From assembly GCA_021464525.1 (NCBI GenBank), contig JADRCO010000517.1, positions 1-31,954 on the forward strand: a stretch of 31,954 nucleotides of DNA, given 5' to 3'. This document shows positions 31,945 through 31,954 of this stretch, piece after piece. Under the pieces are notes generated by a model that saw only the letters and a list, made by a program, of their open reading frames with translations, was not told where the DNA came from and ran no database searches. Source of the stretch: Rhizophagus sp. LPA8_4_AMF. Taxonomy: Eukaryota; Glomeromycota; Glomeromycetes; Glomerales; Glomeraceae. A program made the translations under genes and the position numbers. Positions within the stretch are counted from its first letter, which is position 1. Each line of letters begins with the position of its first letter.

Positions 31945-31954
31945 GCAACATATT

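Noticed and set aside
1-31954. tRNA, rRNA or CRISPR loci
   Set aside because: I scanned for GGTTCGANTCC-type boxes, rRNA-like blocks and regularly spaced repeats. None was convincing; the only regular array is the Sel1 coding repeat.

Overview
This is eukaryotic DNA, very AT-rich, with GT-AG introns of about 73-98 nt, long non-coding stretches full of A/T runs, and a gene set typical of an arbuscular mycorrhizal fungus: a kinase fused to Sel1 repeats, F-box proteins with decayed copies, a Crinkler (CRN) header, and small secreted proteins. I infer Glomeromycotina, most likely Rhizophagus irregularis or a close relative. The assignment rests on family content and composition; no search was run.

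Layout. Positions 1-94 form one arm of an inverted repeat whose other arm, 31851-31944, lies at the far end of the window (92 of 94 bases agree). A decayed LINE with a CCHC knuckle and an endonuclease domain but no reverse transcriptase follows at about 100-2710. A five-exon kinase-Sel1 gene (minus, 895 aa) occupies 3837-6852 and has decayed Sel1 units beyond its stop. An F-box pseudogene (minus, about 7075-7949) lies head-to-head with an intact F-box gene (plus, 8592-10223). A TPR-SET protein gene (plus, 11978-14317) is the most housekeeping-like gene. A 4.5 kb stretch follows that holds a GC-rich island and a possible decayed spliced gene.

Right half. A Kelch-domain single-pass membrane protein gene (minus, 18850-21204) is followed by two convergent spliced genes for secreted-type proteins: a three-exon repeat protein (plus, 22235-23088) and a two-exon proline-rich protein with a GPI-like tail (minus, 23686-24353). 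The remainder is mostly non-coding. It holds a chain of possible mini-exons (26639-26999), a MITE-like element (27185-27355), CCGGATA-rich blocks, a short inverted-repeat element (29634-29775), a third, start-less F-box copy (minus, about 30100-30590), and a CRN header gene (31474-31854) whose stop codon lies inside the right inverted-repeat arm.

Taken together this is an accessory, repeat-driven region: signalling and ubiquitin-adaptor families that expand and decay, surface and secreted proteins, and an effector-type header, interspersed with transposon remnants. No operon-like cooperation is expected. The two secreted-type genes, the Kelch receptor-like gene and the CRN are candidates for host or environment interaction, which is inference.
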